64,000 nucleotides of DNA from positions 62,001-126,000 of the forward strand of contig CAWJXS010000020.1 of the NCBI GenBank assembly GCA_963846885.1, in the 5' to 3' direction. Under the pieces are notes generated by a model that was given only the letters and a program-made list of their open reading frames with translations, was not told where the DNA came from and did not search any database. The DNA is from RPQJ01 sp963846885 (GTDB lineage Bacteria; Pseudomonadota; Gammaproteobacteria; Steroidobacterales; Steroidobacteraceae). A program made the position numbers and the translations under genes. Of this stretch, positions 28,846 to 38,632 are shown one piece after another (the first letter of the stretch is position 1; every line of letters starts with the position of its first letter).

Positions 28846-31260
28846 TCAGCTGCGCAGGCGCAGGCCTTGCGGGTCGTAGAGCGGTTGCAGTCGCACGGTT
28901 GCGTCGCACTGCTGGCCGAGGATGTCGATCTGGAAACGCTCGCCTTCACGCGCGAGCGCGGCGGGCACGTAACCTGCCGCGAGACTGCGCTCGACGCAGT
29001 GCCCGTACGCGCCGGACGTGACGTAACCCACGGCCTTGCCCGCATGCATGATCGATTCGTAGCCGACGACGTCGGCATCCTGCGCCGCGACCTCCAGCAC
29101 GACGAAGCGACGTTGCGGCCCCGTGCTGCGCTCTGCGAGCGCAGCCGCGCGGCCGTTGAACTCCGGCTTGTCGAACGCAACGAAGCGATCGAGTCCTGTT
29201 TCGCCCGGCGTGTAATCGGGCCGGAAATCCTTGTTGAAGGAACCGTAATTCTTCTCGAGCCGCAGTGACGACAACGCGCGCCCGCCAAACAGGGTGAGCC
29301 CCGATTCCTGTCCGGCCTCGCGCAGGTCGTCGTACAGCGACACGAAGTAATCCGGCGTGGTCCAGATCTCGTAACCGAGTTCACCGGTGAAGCCGGCACG
29401 CGTCACGAGCGACGGCGCGTAGCCGACGGCGGTCTCGGTCACGTCGAAGAACTTGAATGCGGCCGCGGAAAGATCTGCACGCACCAGGCGCTGCAGTATG
29501 TCGCGCGAGTTCGGGCCGGCGAGCGAGAAGCCGCACAGCGTCGAGGCGGCCGAACGCACACAGACGTCGGCAGGCGGCTCGCACGCTTCGAACCAGCGCA
29601 GGTGGAATTCCTCGGCGAAGCCTGAGCCGACGATGAAATACCGGTCCTCGGCCAGGCAGGCGATCGACAGGTCGCCGACGATGCGCCCGGCCGGATTGAG
29701 CATGGGTGCGAGGCCCAGCCTGCCAGGCTGCGGAATGCGGCACGCGAACACCTTGTCCAGCCACGCCCGGGCCCCGCGACCCGTGACCTCGTACTTGCCG
29801 TAGTTGCTGGTTTCATAGAGCCCCGCGCTGCGGCGCACGGCGCGGCATTCCTCGCGCACGACTGCAAACGCTTCCGAACGGCGGTACGTCGGCGTCTCGG
29901 TGGGAGGAACTCCGGGCGGTGCGAACCAGAGCGCATGCTCGAGGCCGAAGTTCGCGCCCATGACCGCGCCGGCGCTGACCAGGCGGTCGTAGATGGGCGA
30001 ACGCCGCACGGGCCGCGCCGCAGGCAGTTCCTCGTTCGGGTACGCCAGCCGGAAGCGACGGCTGTAATTTTCGGGCACCTTGAGCGACGTGTACTTCGGT
30101 GTCGCGAAACGGCCGAATCGCGCCACGTCCATCGACAGGATGTCCTGGCCCGGGTCGCCCTCCGTCATCCACTTCGACAGCACCAATCCGATGCCGCCGC
30201 CCTGGCTGAACCCGGCCATCACCGCGCAGGCCACCCAGTAGTTGCGCAGTCCGCGCACCGGCCCCACCAGCGGATTGCCGTCCGGCGCAAACGTGAACGG
30301 ACCGTTGATCGCCTTGCGGATTCCGGCGCGCCCCAGCGCCGGAAAATGCTCGAAGCCCACCTCGAAGTACGGCGCCAGCCGCTCGAATTCATCCGGCAGG
30401 AGCTGCATCGAGAAGTCGTCGGGCGTCTTGAGCGGCGCCCACACCTTGCCGTGCGGCTCGTACGTGCCGATCAGCGCGCCGCCGCGCTCCTGGCGCATGT
30501 AGATCTCGCCGGAGTAATCGGTCGTGTTGACGATCTCCTGCGCCCGCCCCTGCAGTTCCGGGATGTCGTCGGTGAGCAGGTAGTGATGCTCCATGGCGAG
30601 CACGGGCAGTTCGATGCCCACCATGCGCCCCACTTCGCGCGCCCAGAGCCCCGCGCAGTTGACGACGTGCTCCGCGTGCACCGTGCCTTTGTCGGTCACG
30701 ACGTCCCAGGTGCCGTCGGGCCGCGGATTGAGCTCGAGGACGCGCGTGAAGCGCTCGACCGCTGCACCGAGCTTGCGCGCGGCCTTGACGTAAGCGTGCG
30801 TGGTGCCCGATGGATCGCAATGCCCGCCGTCTGCCCGCCACAACGCGCCGAGGAAATGCCGCTTGTCGATCAGCGGATTGAGCGCAACGGCTTCGTCCAG
30901 CGTGATCATCTCGGTTTCCATGCCGAGGTAGCGGGCACGCGAGCAGATGAGCTTGAGGCTGTCGAGTTCGCCCTGCGTGGCCGCCAGCATCAGTCCGCCA
31001 TTCGGGTGCAGCCCGCAGGACTGGCCGGACAGCTCTTCGATTTCGCGGTAGAGGTCGATCGTGTACTTCTGCAGCCGCGAGATGTTGGCCTCGCCGTTGA
31101 AGGTGTGCATGCCGCCGGCGGCGTGCCAGGTCGAGCCGGAAGTGAGCTCGCTCTTCTCCACCAGCAGCACGTCGCTCCAGCCGCTGCGGGCCAGGTGGTA
31201 CAGCGTGCTCGCACCCACGACACCGCCGCCGATGATCACGGCCCTGGCCGAAGACTTCAT
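28846..31260 (-). CDS. FAD-dependent oxidoreductase, dimethylglycine/sarcosine dehydrogenase-like with GcvT domain
   Basis: An 804-residue flavoprotein. The N-terminal half is a DAO-type oxidoreductase: the FAD-binding VIIGGGVVGASTLYHLARSG near residues 8-27, then SGSTWHAAGGM, a covalent-FAD-type histidine region typical of DMGDH. The C-terminal half is a folate-binding GcvT-like aminomethyltransferase domain (AGFTGELGYEIW, FKFFDVTE). Such enzymes oxidatively demethylate N-methyl amino acids and pass the one-carbon unit to tetrahydrofolate. ATG 31260 is chosen for its GGGGAGCG ribosome site. It is divergent from the betaine-type ABC transporter, which supports a role in methylated-amine catabolism. 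Confidence 0.9.
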   Translation of the reverse strand: MKSSARAVIIGGGVVGASTLYHLARSGWSDVLLVEKSELTSGSTWHAAGGMHTFNGEANISRLQKYTIDLYREIEELSGQSCGLHPNGGLMLAATQGELDSLKLICSRARYLGMETEMITLDEAVALNPLIDKRHFLGALWRADGGHCDPSGTTHAYVKAARKLGAAVERFTRVLELNPRPDGTWDVVTDKGTVHAEHVVNCAGLWAREVGRMVGIELPVLAMEHHYLLTDDIPELQGRAQEIVNTTDYSGEIYMRQERGGALIGTYEPHGKVWAPLKTPDDFSMQLLPDEFERLAPYFEVGFEHFPALGRAGIRKAINGPFTFAPDGNPLVGPVRGLRNYWVACAVMAGFSQGGGIGLVLSKWMTEGDPGQDILSMDVARFGRFATPKYTSLKVPENYSRRFRLAYPNEELPAARPVRRSPIYDRLVSAGAVMGANFGLEHALWFAPPGVPPTETPTYRRSEAFAVVREECRAVRRSAGLYETSNYGKYEVTGRGARAWLDKVFACRIPQPGRLGLAPMLNPAGRIVGDLSIACLAEDRYFIVGSGFAEEFHLRWFEACEPPADVCVRSAASTLCGFSLAGPNSRDILQRLVRADLSAAAFKFFDVTETAVGYAPSLVTRAGFTGELGYEIWTTPDYFVSLYDDLREAGQESGLTLFGGRALSSLRLEKNYGSFNKDFRPDYTPGETGLDRFVAFDKPEFNGRAAALAERSTGPQRRFVVLEVAAQDADVVGYESIMHAGKAVGYVTSGAYGHCVERSLAAGYVPAALAREGERFQIDILGQQCDATVRLQPLYDPQGLRLRS

Positions 31261-31412
31261 GATTCGCTCCCCGATTTGACCGGGGATGTGACCATGCGGC
31301 CCGGCGAATGACAAGCCGCACACCGGCTGCTGCCGTGGTTTGGACTTGACGGCTCACACGACTCCCGACACCGTGGCATCGTCGCGGCCGCGGGCCGCAC
31401 GCGGAGACTGCC

Positions 31413-32342
31413 TTGCCCAAGGTCCTGCAGGCGATCGTGCTGGCCGCGCTGGTGTGCGTCGGCGTCGCCGCGCAGGGGGCCCCGCGTCCGGTCGTCGTGT
31501 CGTCGAAGCTTTCGAGCGAGTCGGCGATGCTGGGCCAGATGATCCGGCTGCTGCTCGAGGACCACGGCATTCCCACCGTGGACCGCATGACGCTCGGCGC
31601 CACGCCGGTCGTGCGCAAGGCCCTGCTCGCCGGCGAGATCGACCTGTATGTCGAGTACACCGGCAACGCCGGGTTCTTCTTCAACCGGCCGGACGACCCA
31701 GCGTGGAAGGACCTGCAGCGCGGGTACGACCTCGGCGCGAGTCTCGACCTGGCGGCGAACCGCATCGTGTGGCTCGAACCCGCCCGTGCCAGCAATTCCT
31801 GGGCACTCGCCGTGCGCCGCGACCTGGCCGAGCAGCATGAACTGGTGACCATGAGCGACTTCGCGCGGTGGACGCGTGCCGGCGGCAAGGTGAAGCTGGC
31901 CTGCTCGGCCGAGTTCGCGAACGCGGGCACGTTGCGCTCGCTGGAGCAGACCTACGGCTTTCACCTCGAACCGCGGCAGAAGATCGTGCTGGCCGGAGGC
32001 GAGACTGCCGCGACGATCGGGGCGGCGGCGGCGCGGACTAACGGCATCAATACGGCGATGGTCTACGGCACCGACGGGGGCATCGCCGCGGCCGACCTCG
32101 TGCTGCTCGAGGACGACAAGCAAGACCAGCCGGTGTATGCGCCGGTGCCGATCGTGCGTGCGAGCGTGCTGCAGGCGCGGCCCGAGATCGCCGACATCGT
32201 CCGGCCGCTGATGGCGAGCTTCACGCGCGAATCGCTGCAGGCCCTGAATGCCCGCGTGCAGATCGACGGCGAGTCGGCGACTGAGGTCGCAGGTGATTAC
32301 CTGCGCGCGCAGGGCTTGCTGCGCGGAACCGGGCAGCCCTGA
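31413..32342 (+). CDS. osmF: OsmF/YehZ-type ABC transporter substrate-binding protein (quaternary amine)
   Basis: A 309-residue periplasmic binding protein of the OpuAC/OsmF family. After a signal peptide (VLQAIVLAALVCVGVAAQG) come VVVSSKLSSESAMLGQMI, LLAGEIDLYVEYTGN and the hallmark AMVYGTDGGIAAADLVLLED. Family members bind glycine betaine, choline or related compounds, or low-affinity analogues. TTG 31413 is the start (GGAGA lies a few bases ahead). It is the first gene of a four-gene transporter operon whose members overlap by 1-4 bases. Confidence 0.88.
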   Translation: MPKVLQAIVLAALVCVGVAAQGAPRPVVVSSKLSSESAMLGQMIRLLLEDHGIPTVDRMTLGATPVVRKALLAGEIDLYVEYTGNAGFFFNRPDDPAWKDLQRGYDLGASLDLAANRIVWLEPARASNSWALAVRRDLAEQHELVTMSDFARWTRAGGKVKLACSAEFANAGTLRSLEQTYGFHLEPRQKIVLAGGETAATIGAAAARTNGINTAMVYGTDGGIAAADLVLLEDDKQDQPVYAPVPIVRASVLQARPEIADIVRPLMASFTRESLQALNARVQIDGESATEVAGDYLRAQGLLRGTGQP

Positions 32343-33508
32343 TGCAAGTCGCCACTGCGGGAGGTCGCATCGATCCGCTCGGCGCGTTGCTGACCGCCAC
32401 GGCCGCGCTCGCGCTTTCGCTGTTGCCGCTGGTCGTCTTCAAGGCCAACCGGATCATGCCGGGCGAGGCCCAGAGTTTGCTCGCCCTGCTGCCCGTGTGG
32501 GCCAGTGTGGCGGTTGCGATCACGTTGTCCCTGGTTGCACTGGTCGCGCTGCTCGGCCGCGATCCGCGCCTGCGGCTGTTCACTGCGTTGGCAGGCATCG
32601 CAGTGCTGACCCTGGCGCTGGCGCATGGGGCCGACCTGCTGACGCCAGACGACAATCGGGTATTGCGCGTCGCGCCCGGCAGCGGCTTCTGGATCGTGCT
32701 GATTGCCCTCGGGCTGCTCGCCACCGACGCCCTCACGCGACTCGAGCCGGGTCCGCTGGCGCGGGTCGCGATCCTGGCTGTGTTCCTGATCGTCACCGTA
32801 CTGGCCCTGGGGTCCGGCCTGTTCGACGACTTGTCGATCATGCGCGAGTACGCAGTGAACGCGACGCGGTTCGCGCAGGAGGCCCGGCGCCATCTGCAGC
32901 TGGCGCTGGGCTCACTGCTGGCCGCGGTCATCGTGGCCCTGCCGCTGGGCATCGCCTGCCATCGCGAGCCGCGACTGCGTGCTGGAATGCTGGGCACGCT
33001 CAATCTCGTGCAGACGATTCCATCGATTGCGTTGTTCGGCATCCTGATGGCGCCGCTGGCCGCGCTGGCGCTTGCAGTTCCTGCGCTCGCGGCGCTGGGA
33101 GTCAGTGGCATCGGCGCGGCACCCGCGGCCATCGCATTGTTCCTCTATTCGCTGTTGCCCATCGTCGCCAACACCGTCGTCGGCCTCGGCCGCGTCCCCG
33201 CTGCCACCGTCGATGCCGCGCGCGGCATGGGCCTGACCGGCTGGCAGGTGCTGCGCGAAGTTGAACTGCCGCTTGCCTTGCCGACGATCCTCACGGGCAT
33301 CCGCATCGTGCTGGTCCAGAACATCGGCATGGTGACGATCGCGGCGCTGATCGGCGGCGGCGGCTTCGGCGCCTTCGTTTTCCAGGGTATCGGCCAGACC
33401 GCGATCGACCTGGTGCTGCTCGGCGCAATCCCGACCATCGTGCTCGCCTTCTCCGCCGCGGTCGTGCTCGACGCGTTGACCGATCTCACTCGCAGGGTGC
33501 CGCGATGA
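32342..33508 (+). CDS. yehY: ABC transporter permease, YehY type
   Basis: A 388-residue inner-membrane permease. The N-terminal half has several helices not found in short permeases, and the C-terminal half is the BPD_transp_1 domain with the coupling signature DAARGMGLTGWQVLREVELP followed by LPTILTGIRIVLVQNIG. This long form matches YehY/OsmW-type permeases of the osmoprotectant family. ATG 32342 overlaps the preceding TGA (TGATG). It should form a heterodimeric channel with the second permease at 34440. Confidence 0.88.
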   Translation: MQVATAGGRIDPLGALLTATAALALSLLPLVVFKANRIMPGEAQSLLALLPVWASVAVAITLSLVALVALLGRDPRLRLFTALAGIAVLTLALAHGADLLTPDDNRVLRVAPGSGFWIVLIALGLLATDALTRLEPGPLARVAILAVFLIVTVLALGSGLFDDLSIMREYAVNATRFAQEARRHLQLALGSLLAAVIVALPLGIACHREPRLRAGMLGTLNLVQTIPSIALFGILMAPLAALALAVPALAALGVSGIGAAPAAIALFLYSLLPIVANTVVGLGRVPAATVDAARGMGLTGWQVLREVELPLALPTILTGIRIVLVQNIGMVTIAALIGGGGFGAFVFQGIGQTAIDLVLLGAIPTIVLAFSAAVVLDALTDLTRRVPR

Positions 33509-34443
33509 TCCAGATCGAAATGCTCTGCAAACGCTATGGCGACGCCGTCGTGGTCGACGACGTCTCGATGGTGATCGAACCGCGGACCATCACTACCATC
33601 GTAGGCACGTCGGGCTCAGGCAAGTCCACGTTGTTGCGGATGATCAACCGGCTGGTGGAGCCGACTTCGGGCCGCGTCCTCATCGACGGCAACGACACGA
33701 CCACTGAACCCGCGCACCTGCTGCGCCGTCGCATCGGCTACGCCATCCAGGGACTGGGGCTCTTCCCGCACCGCACCGTCGCCGACAACATCGCCACCGT
33801 GCCGCAGCTGCTCGGCTGGACGCAGGATCGCATCGACGAGCGCGTGACCGAGCTGCTGCAGCTCTTCCAGCTCGAGCCGGCGGTCTACTCAGCAAAGTTT
33901 CCGCATGAGTTGTCGGGCGGGCAGCAACAGCGAGTGGGGGTGGCTCGAGCGTTGGCGGCCAAGCCGAATGTCCTGCTGATGGACGAGCCCTTCGGCGCGC
34001 TCGACCCCATCATCCGCACCAAGGCCCAGGACGACCTGCTCGGCGTCCAGCGCAAGCTCGGCACCACGGTCATTCTCGTCACGCACGACATCGACGAGGC
34101 TTTCCGGCTCGGCCACCGCGTGGCGGTGATGAGCCAGGGCCGCCTGCTGCAGCACGACCGGCCCGAGGCCCTGATCACGCACCCGGCCGACCCTTTCGTG
34201 TCGCAGCTGATCGGTGCGGACGACAAGGCGCTCAAGCTGCTGTCCCTCATCCAGGCCGGCGCAGCAGCGGCACCCGGCAGCGTCGAAGGCCCCGCGGTGC
34301 CCGCCTCTGCTTCGTTGCGTGACGTACTGGCCGAGTTGGTCTGGCGCGGTACGACCGGCGTCAACGTCACGGCCGCAGACGGCACTCTCGCCGGGCACAT
34401 CACGCTGGCATCCATCCTCGCCCGCGGGCGCGCGCCCGCATGA
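33505..34443 (+). CDS. yehX: ABC transporter ATP-binding protein, YehX/OsmV type
   Basis: A 312-residue ATPase with all the canonical motifs: Walker A GTSGSGKST (about residues 34-42), Q-loop in YAIQGLGLFPHRT, signature LSGGQQQRVGVARAL, Walker B VLLMDEPFGALD and the switch histidine in VTHDIDEAF. The last ~60 residues (DVLAELVWRGTTGVNVTAAD) look like one CBS-type sensor repeat, as in betaine importers that sense ionic strength. ATG 33505 overlaps the previous stop by four bases. Confidence 0.92.
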   Translation: MIQIEMLCKRYGDAVVVDDVSMVIEPRTITTIVGTSGSGKSTLLRMINRLVEPTSGRVLIDGNDTTTEPAHLLRRRIGYAIQGLGLFPHRTVADNIATVPQLLGWTQDRIDERVTELLQLFQLEPAVYSAKFPHELSGGQQQRVGVARALAAKPNVLLMDEPFGALDPIIRTKAQDDLLGVQRKLGTTVILVTHDIDEAFRLGHRVAVMSQGRLLQHDRPEALITHPADPFVSQLIGADDKALKLLSLIQAGAAAAPGSVEGPAVPASASLRDVLAELVWRGTTGVNVTAADGTLAGHITLASILARGRAPA

Positions 34444-35177
34444 CCCTGCTCGGACTCGGTACGCGGCTTGCGGTGGGAGGGCTGCTGCTTGCGTTCCTCG
34501 TCGCGCCGCAGTGGTTCGCGCCCGTGTTCGCGCCGCTCAATCAGTTCGGCGCGCCGCCGATCTACGACCAGGGCAACCTGCTGGAGCTCGCAGTCTCGCA
34601 CCTGCTCACGGTCCTGGTCGCAGCCGCGGCCAGCACGGTCGTTGCCGTCGCCCTCGGAATCTTCGTCACGCGGCCAGCCGGCGCGGCCTTCCTCCCCCTG
34701 TCGCGCACTCTCGTGAATGTCGGCCAGACTTTCCCACCCGTGGCCGTGCTGGCGGTCGCCGTGCCCCTGGTGGGCTTCGGGCAGGCACCCACGCTGATCG
34801 CCTTGTTTGCCTACGGGCTGCTGCCGATCTTCGAGAACACGATCGCCGGGCTCGAGAGCTGCCCACGCGCGGTGCTCGAGGCGGCCGACGGCATGGGGAT
34901 GAGTCGCTGGCAGCGCCTGCGGCGGGTCGAGGTGCCGTTGGCGTTGCCGCTCATCATGGAGGGCGTGCGGCTCTCGCTGGTGATCAACGTGGGCACCGCC
35001 ACCCTCGGTTCGACCGTGGCGGCGAAGGGACTCGGCGAGGTCATCATCGCGGGACTGCTGTCCAACAACACCGCGTTCGTGCTGCAGGGCGGCCTGGTCA
35101 CGGGCCTGATGGCCATCATCCTGTACGACGGCCTGCGGCTCGCCGAGCAGCGGTGGATACCGATGGCTCGGATCTGA
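34440..35177 (+). CDS. yehW: ABC transporter permease, YehW type
   Basis: A 245-residue permease with about six membrane helices and the BPD_transp_1 coupling loop EAADGMGMSRWQRLRRVEVP, followed by LPLIMEGVRLSLVINVGTATL. It is the short partner of the permease at 32342 and completes the OsmF-YehYXW-type importer. It overlaps the ATPase gene by four bases (ATGA). A 78-bp gap then separates it from the desaturase gene. Confidence 0.9.
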   Translation: MTLLGLGTRLAVGGLLLAFLVAPQWFAPVFAPLNQFGAPPIYDQGNLLELAVSHLLTVLVAAAASTVVAVALGIFVTRPAGAAFLPLSRTLVNVGQTFPPVAVLAVAVPLVGFGQAPTLIALFAYGLLPIFENTIAGLESCPRAVLEAADGMGMSRWQRLRRVEVPLALPLIMEGVRLSLVINVGTATLGSTVAAKGLGEVIIAGLLSNNTAFVLQGGLVTGLMAIILYDGLRLAEQRWIPMARI

Positions 35178-35255
35178 ACGCAGTCGTCTCGCGCCCCGGC
35201 GCGCTTTGCTAAGATCGCGCGCACCGTGCGCCCGCAGCGGGCGTGTGCGAGAACG

Positions 35256-36212
35256 ATGAGCACCGCCGAGACCGACCTCGAACCGCCCCGCGTCGACACC
35301 GCCGTCGTGCCCGCCATCGAGTGGCCGACGCTCGCGTTGATCGTCTTCGCCTACGGCGGGTGGCTCACGCTCACGCTGGCTTATGGCGAGTGGCCGACCT
35401 GGGTCGTCGCGCCCTGCGTGGCGGTGCTGCTGACGCTGCACAGTTCGCTGCAGCACGAGATCCTGCACGGTCACCCGACGCGCTCGACGGCGATCAACCG
35501 GCTCTTCGGCCTGCCGCCCTTGTCGCTGTGGATTCCCTACGATCGCTACCGGCGCTCGCACCTGGTGCACCACATCAACGACCGCTTGACCGATCCGCTC
35601 GACGATCCGGAATCCAACTACCTGTTGCCGGAGGACTGGCAGCGACGCTCGCTCCTCGCGCGCTGGATCTTCCAGGCGCAGTTGACGCTGGCAGGCCGCA
35701 TGCTGATCGGTTCCTGGTGGCGGATGGGGGGCTTCATCGCGGCCGAGGCGCGGGCCTGCGTGCGCAACGAGCCCGGCGCGCGCGTCGCGTGGCTCACGCA
35801 CCTGATCCTGTGCGTACCCGTCGTCTACTGGATCACTGCGGTGTGTTCGATACCGCTCTGGTTCTACGTCGTGGCGATGGTGATCCCTGGCAACGCCATC
35901 CTGTTGATTCGCTCGTTCGCGGAACACCGTGCGCGGGCGACGACACCCGAACGCACGGCCGTCGTCGAGAAGTCGTGGGTGCTCGGGCCGCTGTTCCTGT
36001 TCAACAACCTGCACGCGCTGCATCACGCCGAGCCGCTGCTGCCCTGGTACCGCTACAACGCGCGTTACCGGGCGACACGCGCGCATTTGCTGGCGCAGAA
36101 CGCCGGGCTCGTCTATTCGACGTACTTCGACGTCGCGCGGCGCTTCCTGTTCACCATGCACGACCAGCCGCAGCATCCGCTGGGACGCGCACCCAGTCAG
36201 CGCCGACAGTAA
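35256..36212 (+). CDS. Fatty acid desaturase family membrane protein
   Basis: A 318-residue membrane di-iron enzyme. Three histidine clusters are visible: HEILHGHPTR near residue 68, RSHLVHHINDR near 102 and LHALHHAEPLLPWYR near 257. Several hydrophobic helices lie between them. It belongs to the broad desaturase/hydroxylase family, whose members act on acyl chains, carotenoids or alkyl amines; the substrate cannot be assigned. ATG 35256 is taken as start. It lies after the transporter operon in the same direction and converges on the PhnD-like gene. Confidence 0.88.
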   Translation: MSTAETDLEPPRVDTAVVPAIEWPTLALIVFAYGGWLTLTLAYGEWPTWVVAPCVAVLLTLHSSLQHEILHGHPTRSTAINRLFGLPPLSLWIPYDRYRRSHLVHHINDRLTDPLDDPESNYLLPEDWQRRSLLARWIFQAQLTLAGRMLIGSWWRMGGFIAAEARACVRNEPGARVAWLTHLILCVPVVYWITAVCSIPLWFYVVAMVIPGNAILLIRSFAEHRARATTPERTAVVEKSWVLGPLFLFNNLHALHHAEPLLPWYRYNARYRATRAHLLAQNAGLVYSTYFDVARRFLFTMHDQPQHPLGRAPSQRRQ

Positions 36213-36254
36213 GAGCTCTGGCGGCTGCTCGTTGCTCGCATTGACCGACCGACC

Positions 36255-37082
36255 TCATGCGGGCAACGGATACCCGGCGAGCCGTGCCTCGCGATCCCAA
36301 GCGAGCGTGCGCTCGTAATCCACCGCGCTGACGGGGGCGAACCCGTCGAGCAACAGTTCATCAGCGAGCGGCTTGAACCATGCCTGCCGGGCGACGTCCG
36401 CAAACGCTTGCCGCAGAGCTTCGATGGTTGCGACCGGCGTCGCGGCGCTGGCCACGAATGACGGCAGTGTGGCAGTGGCGGTCGACGCCAGCACGCGGAC
36501 GCCGCGGGTGAGTTCAGGCTGGTGGCGCGCAATCAGCATGTGCCAGTAGGCGTCCAGGGGACCGACGTCGATGCGTCCGTCGCGGACGGCATCCAGGACC
36601 GCGCGCGCCGTGACGAGATTCGGCACCATCTCGCGATACAGCGCGGGTCGAGTCGCCGTGCGGTATTGCAGCAGGTGGTGCCGGAACGCGTTGAAGCCCG
36701 AGTGTGAGTGCTCGACGGTCCAGCCGGCGCGTCCGCCGAACGTGTCCTCGAGCGTGCTGCAGGGCGACTCCGAGCGGACGATCAGGTCCGATCGGTAAAG
36801 CGGGCGCCCCGCGGCCCATGCCGCGCGCGGCACTGGCGCCGCAATCGGCGTGACGTCGGCGAGCTGCAGCGCCACGGGATAGCCGCACATGAAGACGCAG
36901 CCGAGATCCCCGCGTCGCCACAGGTCTTCGAGCGGTTGCGGCGCGGGATAGGGTACGTACTCGAGGCCGACGCCCGCTGCATGCGTGACGCGCTCGAGCA
37001 GCGCGCGCCAATGCGACTCGACGGCCGGCGTCACGGAGTACATCCGGGCATTCATGATCAGCGAGGTCATGCGGGCTGCCAC
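36255..37082 (-). CDS. PhnD-like substrate-binding protein (no signal peptide)
   Basis: A 275-residue protein with the fold of PhnD-type phosphonate/phosphite binding proteins: RRGDLGCVFMCGYPVAL, DLIVRSESPCSTLEDTFGG, SHSGFNAFRHHLL and RIDVGPLDAYWH. No leader is present at any of its possible starts, so unlike true ABC binding proteins it is probably cytoplasmic and may be a sensor or an orphan. It is the last gene of a six-gene minus-strand run that begins at 43248 and directly follows the MttB-like gene, 10 bp away. Confidence 0.8.
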   Translation of the reverse strand: MAARMTSLIMNARMYSVTPAVESHWRALLERVTHAAGVGLEYVPYPAPQPLEDLWRRGDLGCVFMCGYPVALQLADVTPIAAPVPRAAWAAGRPLYRSDLIVRSESPCSTLEDTFGGRAGWTVEHSHSGFNAFRHHLLQYRTATRPALYREMVPNLVTARAVLDAVRDGRIDVGPLDAYWHMLIARHQPELTRGVRVLASTATATLPSFVASAATPVATIEALRQAFADVARQAWFKPLADELLLDGFAPVSAVDYERTLAWDREARLAGYPLPA

Positions 37083-37092
37083 CGGACTCGCA

Positions 37093-38632
37093 TCACACCG
37101 GGGCGCCCAGTTCGGCTGCGCGCCGCATTACGTACTCGTCGATGGCTGCACGCACGGCCGGGTCGAGCGGCGGCGCCTCGTACTCTTCGAGCAGGCGCTT
37201 CCAGATTCCGGTGGCGCGCTGGGTCGCGTTGCGGGCACCCGCCTCCGTCCAGGTCTCGAAGTTCGACCAGTCCGACAGCAATGGTCGGTAGAACGCCGAC
37301 TCGAAGCGAGCCAGCGTGTGCGCCGTGCCGAAGAAATGCCCTCCTGGCTCGACACCCTTGATGGCGTCCACGGCCAGGTCGTCATCACTGAACGAGATGG
37401 GCCGCAGGATTTCAGCCCAGCCCCGCAGCATCTCGGCGTCCACGACGATTTTCTCGAGCGACGCGACGAGTCCGCCTTCGAGCCAGCCGGCGGCGTGGTT
37501 GATCAGGTGGCTGTGACTGAGAATTGCGGCCTGCAGCGAGAATGCGGTTTCGTACGTCGACTGCGCGTCCACTGCGGGCGAGGCGTTCACGGCACTGGTG
37601 CGGACCGGTATGCGCAGGCGGCGGCCGATCTGCGCGGTGGCAAGCGCCGCATGCACGTATTCCGGCGTGCCGAACGCCGGTGAGCCCGTGCGCATGTCGA
37701 CGTTCGAGGTAAAGCCGCCCATCACGCAGGGCGCGCCCGGGCGGACCAGCTGGCACAGCACGATGATCGCCAGCGCTTCCGCCGTCTGCTGCGCGAGCGC
37801 ACCCGCCAGCGTGATCGGCGCCATCGCCCCCATCAGCGTGAACGGAGTGATGACCACGCACTGTCCGTGGCGCGCCATGATCATGATGTTGTCGAGGATT
37901 TCCTCATCGACGCGACGTGGCGAGTTGACGTTGGTCACCGTCATCAACGTCGGCCGTGCCGCGAGATCGTCGATCGAGCAGCCGTGCTCGATGGCCGACA
38001 TGGCGAGCGCGTCCTCGGCCTGGATTGCACCCACGCCGCGTGCCGCCCACACCGTGTCTGCACATTCGACGTGCGCGCGATAGGCCGCCAGGTGGCGCAC
38101 CGGTACCGGCACGTCCACCGGCTCGACGACGATACCGCCCTGCCAGTGCAGGATGCCGAGCTTGTGCGTGAGCTTGAGAATGTCGCGGAACGCGGCGATG
38201 TCGCCAAAGCGACGGCCGCGGTCGGCGTCGCTGGAGTTGGGCGCGCCGTTGACGGGACCGAAGTTGATCGTGCGTCCGCCCACGTGCAAGTGGCGGAGCG
38301 GGTTGCGCGCATGCAGCACGAACGACTCCGGGGCGTGCGCGAGTTGCGCTTCGACCAGGTCGCGGCCGATGCGCACGATCTGCGTATCCTCGTCGACGAT
38401 CGCGCCTGCCGCGCGCATGAGCGCGCGGGCCGGGGCACTGCGAATTTCGAGGCCCGCCTCTTCCAGCACGCGATACGCAGCGACCAGGATGCGCTCGACC
38501 TGCTCGGCCGTCAGGATTTCGAGCGGCGACCAAGGCACTTCGAGCCGGCCGAGCGGCGCGAGCGCGGGACCGGCTGGCGCGTGGGGCCCGGGCCGAGGCG
38601 CGACGACGCGCAGGTGGGACGATTTCGCTCAT
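37093..38632 (-). CDS. Trimethylamine methyltransferase (MttB) family protein 2, probable N-terminal frameshift
   Basis: A second MttB-superfamily protein, only distantly similar to the one at 17794. Motifs include SPLEILTAEQVERILVAAYR, INFGPVNGAPNSSDADRGRR, VVITPFTLMGAMAPITLAGA and LVRPGAPCVMGGFTSNVD. There is no in-frame TAG, so it is not pyrrolysine-dependent. The long frame has only a poor GTG start at 38538. ATG 38632 overlaps the PPOX stop as ATGA and encodes MSEIVPPARRRASA, an N-terminus typical of the family, but in the frame one base off. One extra base between 38540 and 38632 is therefore likely. It sits in an operon with two Rieske oxygenases. Confidence 0.85.
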
